A DNA stretch of 64,000 bases from JAUILA01 sp964563925. Lineage in GTDB: Bacteria; Bacteroidota; Bacteroidia; Cytophagales; Cyclobacteriaceae. The translations under genes and the position numbers were made by a program. The first letter of the stretch is position 1. Every line of letters begins with the position of its first letter. The notes under the pieces were generated by a model. That model was not told the DNA's origin. It saw nothing but the letters and a program-made list of their open reading frames with translations, and did not search any database. Location: the NCBI GenBank assembly GCA_964563925.1, contig CAZLZD010000003.1, positions 68,296 to 132,295 on the forward strand, read 5' to 3'. This document shows, in pieces, positions 59,481-64,000 of the stretch.

Positions 59481-60553
59481 TCGTTCTCCTCAATTTCCGG
59501 AAAGGGTGAAATTTCGGCCCGTGTGCGTGGAAGTGCCGCGGGATAATTCTGTTGAATCCATTCGATCATTTTTTCCCTGACCAGGCAACGGAGCTCCCAG
59601 GCCGTGGGAGAATTTTTTGCGGTCATCAGGAGGCGTATCGTCATGGTACGCTCTGAAGAATCGGTCACCTGCACACTTTTCCCTTCGCCGTCCCACATAT
59701 CGGTCTCGCCCAGGACCTGTTCGAATTTTTTCCTGAGTTCGTCAACCGGAAGAGAATAATCGGTATAGAGAAATACAGACCCCAGGATCTGGGCTGAAGT
59801 GCGGGTCCAGTTCTGGAATGATTTTTCGGTAAAATAGGTGATGGGTACCACCAGGCGCCGCAGGTCCCAGATCTTTACCACCACATAGGTCAGGTTGATC
59901 TCTTCGATCCACCCCCATTCCCCCTCCACGATAACCGCATCGTCGATTTTGATGGGCTGGGTAAAGGCAATCTGGAATCCGGCCAGCAAATTGCCGATCG
60001 TCTTCTGGGCGGCAAAACCGATAATGATACCGGCAACCCCGGCGGATGTCAGCAGCGTGGCGCCGTATTTCCTGACACTCTCGAAGCTCAGCAGGACGAT
60101 GGCGACAGCGATGATGACAATGACGAAGATGGCCAGTTTCTTCAGGAAGATGATCTGGGTTCGTGCCTGCCTTGCGCGGAGATTATCTTCTTCGGCGGTG
60201 TTATACCGGTAAAACAGGACGTCTTCCACCACATTGATCAGGCGTATTGCCACGACGGTGGCGCTGGCGATAATCAGTATGGAGAGCACATCGCGCATGA
60301 TCCCCACGAGGTCGGGCGACAAGTCGACCGCCCCGACGGCGATGTACAGGATAATCATCGGGATGAAAAGGAAGACGGTGCCTTTGAGGTTTTTCTGAAG
60401 GGCATCGACCACGATGTTGTCGTCCTTTTTTGCAAAATATCTGAGCAGGGCAAAGAACAGCCAGCGAAAAGCCAGGGCGACCAGGTAGGAAGCGACAATA
60501 ATGATTCCCAGTGCCAGTGCCGGATGAAGGTTGAGTACTTGGTCAGGTATCAT
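59477..60553 (-). CDS. Mechanosensitive ion channel family protein (MscS)
   Basis: A 358-residue inner-membrane channel that opens under membrane tension during osmotic downshock. Four hydrophobic segments lie in the first 180 residues, the pore helix ending near TLLTSAGVAGIIIGFAAQKT. The beta domain follows (GNLLAGFQIAFTQPIKIDDA, VIVEGEWGWIEEINL) and then a cytosolic alpha/beta region. Length fits the small MscS group. A hairpin between it and hpf belongs to the upstream gene. Confidence 0.93.
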   Translation of the reverse strand: MIPDQVLNLHPALALGIIIVASYLVALAFRWLFFALLRYFAKKDDNIVVDALQKNLKGTVFLFIPMIILYIAVGAVDLSPDLVGIMRDVLSILIIASATVVAIRLINVVEDVLFYRYNTAEEDNLRARQARTQIIFLKKLAIFVIVIIAVAIVLLSFESVRKYGATLLTSAGVAGIIIGFAAQKTIGNLLAGFQIAFTQPIKIDDAVIVEGEWGWIEEINLTYVVVKIWDLRRLVVPITYFTEKSFQNWTRTSAQILGSVFLYTDYSLPVDELRKKFEQVLGETDMWDGEGKSVQVTDSSERTMTIRLLMTAKNSPTAWELRCLVREKMIEWIQQNYPAALPRTRAEISPFPEIEEND

Positions 60554-60570
60554 AATTCTTCAGGTTGAGG

Positions 60571-60604
60571 TAATAAAAAAGGGTTCGAAGTTAACCGAAC
60601 CCTT
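60571..60604 (-). terminator. Terminator after hpf
   Basis: AAGGGTTCG (60579-60587) pairs with CGAACCCTT (60596-60604), and on the minus strand the run TTTTTTATTA follows directly. Confidence 0.85.
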
Positions 60605-60628
60605 CAATAACTATATTAAGATAAGAAA

Positions 60629-60925
60629 TTAATAGGCGTTTTGTTTTGGCTTTTTCTTCATCAGCTGCCTTCTGAGTGCTTCGCAGGCCAGGTCGGTGCC
60701 TTCTTCAAACGTTTTAGCCTGCTCCTTGGCGAATATTTGGTCGCCGGGTAAATTAAGCTTAATCTCTACCGTTTTATTTTCAATTTTGGAATTATTTAAT
60801 CGCAAAAACACTTCTCCGTCAATCATCTGGTCGTAAAACGTTTCAAGTTTATCAACCTTTTTTTGAATGAAATCCAACAATTTTTGATCGGCATCAAAGT
60901 GAATAGAGTGCATTTGTAACTTCAT
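60629..60925 (-). CDS. Ribosome hibernation-promoting factor (HPF/RaiA family)
   Basis: A 98-residue ribosome-binding protein that blocks the decoding site and stores ribosomes in stationary phase. MQMHSIHFDADQKLLDFIQ, the KVDKLETFYDQM helix, EVFLRLNN and the tail ALRRQLMKKKP match short HPF. The long-form C-terminal domain is absent, so it is the short type. It lies 23 bases after xerC and ends at a clear terminator. Confidence 0.93.
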   Translation of the reverse strand: MKLQMHSIHFDADQKLLDFIQKKVDKLETFYDQMIDGEVFLRLNNSKIENKTVEIKLNLPGDQIFAKEQAKTFEEGTDLACEALRRQLMKKKPKQNAY

Positions 60926-60948
60926 GATCTGAAATTTTATAATTAGAA

Positions 60949-61824
60949 CTAAGCTTTAGGGTGCGCCTGGTCATAGACGGCCTTCAATTTCTCGAAGGTA
61001 TTGTGCGTGTAGACCTGCGTGGCCGCTAGATTCGCGTGGCCGAGTAAGTCTTTCACCGCATTGAGTTCCGCCCCTTTATTTACCAGGTGAGTCGCGAATG
61101 TGTGGCGCAACACATGCGGGCTCCTTTTATCCAACGTGGTAAACAAATCCAGATATTTTCTGACAGTCCGGTAGACCATCATGGGATAGCCTGGCTCCCC
61201 GTCCTTCGTAACGATGAGCCACGGACTTTCTTTTAAATTCTCCTCACTTAATTTATCGAGATAAACCTGTATAAGGTTGCACAGGCCGCGGGACACCGGA
61301 ATAACCCGTTCCTTGTTCCGCTTGCCCAATACTTTAATGGTTCTTTCGTGCAGGTTCACGTCTGCAGTTTCCAGGCTCAGCAACTCGGCCAGGCGGATGC
61401 CGGTGCCGTAAAGGAGTTCAAGGATAAGCCGGTCCCGCATGCCTTCAAACGTATCTTCAAAAGTCACCTGGTCCAGCAATCTGACCATATCGCTTTCCTT
61501 GACAAACTGCGGAAGTTTTTTTGAGATTTTCAGTGCCCGTAAGCGCTGGGACGGATCTTTCTGGATCACGCCCTGGCGTAACAGGAATTTGTAGAACGAA
61601 CGCAGGGTAGCGATACGACGGTTGACAGTTCGCGGATCGTTTCCCTCCTCCCGCAGCTGGTATATCCATCCGCGGAGATCGGCCGGAGTGGCGTGTATGA
61701 GATTGTCAGAATCCGGCATGCCCAGAAACTCTTCGAGCTTTGTCAAATCATTCTTATAGGCCTCAATGGTATGGGGGCTGTAACGTTTCTCGTACTGAAG
61801 GTATTTAAGGAATGAATCCCGCAT
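60949..61824 (-). CDS. Tyrosine recombinase XerC/XerD family
   Basis: A 291-residue tyrosine recombinase, the chromosomal resolution type. The N-terminal SAM-like domain (YLQYEKRYSPHTIEAYKND) is followed by the catalytic domain with Arg (GTGIRLAELLSL), Lys region (IKVLGKRNKERVIP), HVLRHTFATHL, and LLGHANLAATQVYTH, the final Tyr being the nucleophile. It resembles housekeeping XerC/D rather than phage integrases. Its ATG directly follows the U-run of a terminator hairpin, so transcription needs read-through from rpsU or a hidden start there. Confidence 0.92.
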   Translation of the reverse strand: MRDSFLKYLQYEKRYSPHTIEAYKNDLTKLEEFLGMPDSDNLIHATPADLRGWIYQLREEGNDPRTVNRRIATLRSFYKFLLRQGVIQKDPSQRLRALKISKKLPQFVKESDMVRLLDQVTFEDTFEGMRDRLILELLYGTGIRLAELLSLETADVNLHERTIKVLGKRNKERVIPVSRGLCNLIQVYLDKLSEENLKESPWLIVTKDGEPGYPMMVYRTVRKYLDLFTTLDKRSPHVLRHTFATHLVNKGAELNAVKDLLGHANLAATQVYTHNTFEKLKAVYDQAHPKA

Positions 61825-61860
61825 AAAAAAAAAGTACTACCCGCATTGGTGGGTAGTACT
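61824..61860 (-). terminator. Terminator between rpsU and xerC, touching the xerC start
   Basis: AGTACTACCC (61833-61842) pairs perfectly with GGGTAGTACT (61851-61860). On the minus strand eight T follow and run directly into the xerC ATG at 61824. Confidence 0.85.
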
Positions 61861-61893
61861 AATATAACATTTTAAGCCTGAAAAAAAAGACGC

Positions 61894-62088
61894 TTAGTAG
61901 TTTTCTTCTGCGTACTTCTTCTGGCGATATTTTGCTTTTATCACTTCGGTTCTCCTTGAAACGGAGGGCTTTTCGTAGGCCTGACGTGACCTGAGTTCAC
62001 GCAATACTCCGGTTTTTTCAAACTTCTTCTTGAACCTCTTCAGGGCTTTGTCAATGCTTTCGTTTTCTTTAACGTTTACTACGATCAT
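61894..62088 (-). CDS. rpsU: 30S ribosomal protein S21
   Basis: A 64-residue basic ribosomal protein. MIVVNVKENESIDKALKRFK is the typical start, followed by FEKTGVLRELRSRQAYEKPS and a basic tail. The ATG at 62088 is chosen because AAAGGAGGTG, a full Shine-Dalgarno, stands just before it, and six codons upstream are left out. This strong ribosome site is unusual in this genome. It heads an rpsU, xerC, hpf run on the minus strand. Confidence 0.97.
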   Translation of the reverse strand: MIVVNVKENESIDKALKRFKKKFEKTGVLRELRSRQAYEKPSVSRRTEVIKAKYRQKKYAEENY

Positions 62089-62116
62089 AATTACACCTCC
62101 TTTCAAAAATGGAATG

Positions 62117-62147
62117 CAAATTTAGTTGAAATAATTCGATATTACAA
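62117..62147 (-). promoter_or_regulatory. rpsU promoter (TTG-N20-TAAATTTG)
   Basis: On the minus strand, TTG at 62145-62147, 20 bases, then a perfect TAAATTTG at 62117-62124, followed 28 bases later by the S21 ATG. Confidence 0.7.
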
Positions 62148-62171
62148 CAATGTGTCGGGGGCAACCCTGAA

Positions 62172-63332
62172 TTATTTCAGGATTTCACGTGAAATCACCA
62201 GTTTCTGGATCTCCGAGGTGCCTTCACCAATGGTACAGAGCTTCACGTCGCGGTAGAATTTTTCCACGGGATAGTCTTTTGTAAACCCGTATCCGCCAAA
62301 GATCTGTACTGCTTCATTGGCACATCGGGATGCGACTTCGGAGGTATAGTATTTGGCCATCGCCGATTCCTTGGTCACCCTGGCACCCTTGTTTTTAAGT
62401 TCGGCCGCCTGCTCGGTGAGCAGCCGCGCACATTCAATCTCGGTAGCCATGTCGGCCAGCTTGAAGGAGATGGCCTGGAATTTTGAGATCTGCTGTCCGA
62501 ATTGCTGGCGTTCCTTGGAATAAGCCAGCGCTGCTTCATACGCACCCTGTGCGATGCCGAGGCTCAGTGCAGCGATAGAAATGCGTCCGCCGTCCAGTAC
62601 CTTCAGCGACTGGATAAAGCCGTCCCCGATATTGCCCAATATGTTGGACGCCGGTACCCGGCAATCCTCGAAAATAAGTTCGGCCGTTTCCGAACCGCGC
62701 ATACCCAGTTTATCTTCCTTACGTCCGGGTCGGAAGCCCGGGGTCCCTTTCTCCACGATAAAGGCCGTCATACCATGACTGTCTCCAGGTTCGCCGGTAC
62801 GGGCTATGACCACGGCAACATGGCCGGTCTTCCCGTTGGTGATAAAGTTCTTCGCACCGTTAATCACGTAATCGTCGCCGTCCTTCACGGCTACGGTCTT
62901 CATGTTTCCGGCATCCGAACCGGTATTTGGCTCGGTCAGTCCCCAGGCCCCGAGCCATTCGCATGAGGCCAGTTTGGGCAGGTACTTTTGTTTCTGCGCT
63001 TCGGAACCAAACTGCAGGATGTGACCGGTACAGAGTGAGTTGTGGGCCGCCATGGACAGGCCAACTGACGGGTCCACTTTACTCAGTTCAACAATGGCCG
63101 TCACGTATTCATGATAGCCAAAGCCTGATCCCCCATATTCCTGGGGGACCAGCACCCCCATTAAACCCAATTCTCCCAGTTTCTGAAACAGGGAAAACGG
63201 GATCTCCTGTGATTCATCCCACTTCATAATATTGGGACGAATCTCCATTTCGCTGAAGTCACGCACCATATCAGCGATCATCCGCTGATTCTCCCGGGTA
63301 ACGTTTCCTTCCTGCAATGTATCTGTAGTCAT
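62172..63332 (-). CDS. Acyl-CoA dehydrogenase
   Basis: A 386-residue FAD enzyme that introduces the alpha-beta double bond in acyl-CoA. It shows the N-terminal helical domain, GAWGLTEPNTGSDAGNMKT (FAD-binding middle domain), ITNGKTGHVAVVIAR, and the C-terminal RQQFGQQISKFQAI. The catalytic base region is CTIGEGTSEIQKLVI, the Glu being in the short/branched-chain position. Chain-length preference cannot be set exactly, but short or branched acyl chains are likely. Confidence 0.95.
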   Translation of the reverse strand: MTTDTLQEGNVTRENQRMIADMVRDFSEMEIRPNIMKWDESQEIPFSLFQKLGELGLMGVLVPQEYGGSGFGYHEYVTAIVELSKVDPSVGLSMAAHNSLCTGHILQFGSEAQKQKYLPKLASCEWLGAWGLTEPNTGSDAGNMKTVAVKDGDDYVINGAKNFITNGKTGHVAVVIARTGEPGDSHGMTAFIVEKGTPGFRPGRKEDKLGMRGSETAELIFEDCRVPASNILGNIGDGFIQSLKVLDGGRISIAALSLGIAQGAYEAALAYSKERQQFGQQISKFQAISFKLADMATEIECARLLTEQAAELKNKGARVTKESAMAKYYTSEVASRCANEAVQIFGGYGFTKDYPVEKFYRDVKLCTIGEGTSEIQKLVISREILK

Positions 63333-63354
63333 ATTGATATCGAATTAAGAGCGC

Positions 63355-63386
63355 CTAAATTACATCTTTCTGTGAATCCACCCAAA
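63355..63386 (-). promoter_or_regulatory. Promoter of the acyl-CoA dehydrogenase (TTTG-N20-TAATTTAG)
   Basis: On the minus strand, TTTG (63383-63386), 20 bases, then TAATTTAG (63355-63362), one base off the consensus, 22 bases before the ATG. Confidence 0.5.
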
Positions 63387-63455
63387 CGAATGTTAGTTCG
63401 GATATTAACTTTAGGTGAATTCTGCTTACAGGGTCGCAATTCTTTAATTAATCCT

Positions 63456-63463
63456 TATTTTTG
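63456..63463 (+). promoter_or_regulatory. Promoter -7 box (TATTTTTG) of the UDP-sugar dehydrogenase
   Basis: Perfect TAnnTTTG match, 40 bases before the ATG at 63504. Confidence 0.5.
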
Positions 63464-63503
63464 TCGCCTGAAATAAATAGACCTTCAATAAATTTAACGC
63501 CCT

Positions 63504-64000
63504 ATGAACATAACTGTTGTCGGTACAGGTTACGTCGGATTGGTAACCGGAACATGTTTTGCCGAAACGGGAAACAATGTCACTTGTGTGGATATTGACG
63601 AAAAGAAAGTAAAGAGCCTGCAGGACGGCAAGATTCCGATCTATGAGCCAGGGCTCGATGTGATCTTTGACCGGAACATCGAACAGGACCGGCTTCATTT
63701 CACCACCAACCTGGCCGAGGGTATTAAAGGGGCCAAAGTAATATTCCTTGCATTGCCGACACCTCCGGGGGAAGACGGCTCGGCCGATCTTCAATATGTA
63801 TTAAAGGTCGCGGACGACCTGGGAGAATTGCTGGAAGACTACGCGGTGATCGTGGATAAGAGTACGGTGCCGGTAGGAACCGCAGAAAAAGTGCACAACA
63901 AAATTGCCGAAAAAGCGAAAGTACCGTTTGATGTGGTCAGTAACCCGGAATTCCTCCGGGAGGGTGTAGCCGTGGAAGATTTCATGAAGCCCGACCGGGT
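63504..64000 (+). CDS. UDP-glucose/GDP-mannose dehydrogenase family protein (5' part)
   Basis: The first 165 residues of a nucleotide-sugar dehydrogenase that oxidises the sugar C6 alcohol to an acid, feeding capsule or LPS synthesis. The Rossmann motif MNITVVGTGYVGLVTGTCFA is followed by VTCVDIDEKKV, IPIYEPGLDVIF, KSTVPVGTAEKV and SNPEFLREGVAV. The last motif is the strand before the substrate loop. The catalytic Cys domain lies beyond the window. UDP-glucose 6-dehydrogenase is the most likely member. Confidence 0.92.
   Translation, partial: MNITVVGTGYVGLVTGTCFAETGNNVTCVDIDEKKVKSLQDGKIPIYEPGLDVIFDRNIEQDRLHFTTNLAEGIKGAKVIFLALPTPPGEDGSADLQYVLKVADDLGELLEDYAVIVDKSTVPVGTAEKVHNKIAEKAKVPFDVVSNPEFLREGVAVEDFMKPDR

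Noticed and set aside
60949..61824. Phage or island integrase
   Set aside because: The recombinase fits housekeeping XerC/D, sits between rpsU and hpf, and no attachment site, tRNA or phage gene is near.

Overview
The window reads as an ordinary chromosomal segment of a Bacteroidota bacterium, most likely of the order Cytophagales, probably from a draft or metagenome assembly. The evidence is: Bacteroidota-type promoters (-7 box TAnnTTTG, often with TTG about 20 bases upstream) and few Shine-Dalgarno sites; a long-form IspH with the Bacteroidota N-terminus; OmpP1/FadL, PD40/OmpA-like, DUF6702, DUF2911, YwqK, retropepsin-PDZ and S9/M1/M14 exported peptidase families; an ECF sigma/TonB operon; and 100 N at 29334-29433, the usual scaffold-gap size. 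No rRNA, tRNA, CRISPR array or complete transposon was found. The taxonomy is inference.

Layout. 1-1814: end of an SDR gene and ispH on the minus strand. 1895-2489: a gene-free block with a phased cluster of DnaA-box-like 9-mers, a possible replication origin, and hairpins that could belong to a structured RNA. 2490-8695: MBL-fold nuclease-like protein, YkgJ, then an envelope and stress block (DegP/HtrA protease, Hsp20, and an ECF sigma, small membrane protein and TonB operon). 8807-24873: exported zinc metalloprotease, RluA-type pseudouridine synthase, an OxyR, cystathionine synthase/lyase and fructosamine kinase operon, TonB-domain lipoprotein, dipeptidyl peptidase, 2H phosphoesterase, DUF6702 and HupE, and two tandem M1 peptidases. 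24973-27372: exported glycosidase lipoprotein. 27373-29709: a small accessory patch with a direct repeat, a decayed polA fragment, RelE/ParE-type and HicAB toxin-antitoxin pairs, a palindromic repeat array and the assembly gap. 29710-43782: PLP dehydratase, DNA polymerase I, several exported or cytosolic enzymes, outer-membrane proteins, a photolyase-like protein and an M14 peptidase. 43828-48266: nitroreductase and a compact type III polyketide synthase, methyltransferase, UbiA and flavoprotein locus, the best candidate for an unusual natural product. 48317-64000: retropepsin-PDZ, LOG, RidA, YwqK, DUF2911, PD40/OmpA, esterase, DUF2905, an AraC-regulated secreted protein, tetrapyrrole-type methylase, metK, MscS, a rpsU, xerC and hpf block, acyl-CoA dehydrogenase, and the start of a UDP-sugar dehydrogenase.

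How the genes fit together. Proteostasis and envelope stress genes lie together (degP, hsp20, ECF sigma, TonB). Five exported peptidases and a glycosidase suggest a heterotroph feeding on peptides and glycans. SAM synthesis (metK) sits next to a SAM-dependent methylase. Several genes (oxyR, the esterase at 54706, DUF2905, the methylase at 57456) have a -7 box ending exactly 4 bases before the start codon, so leaderless transcripts look common.
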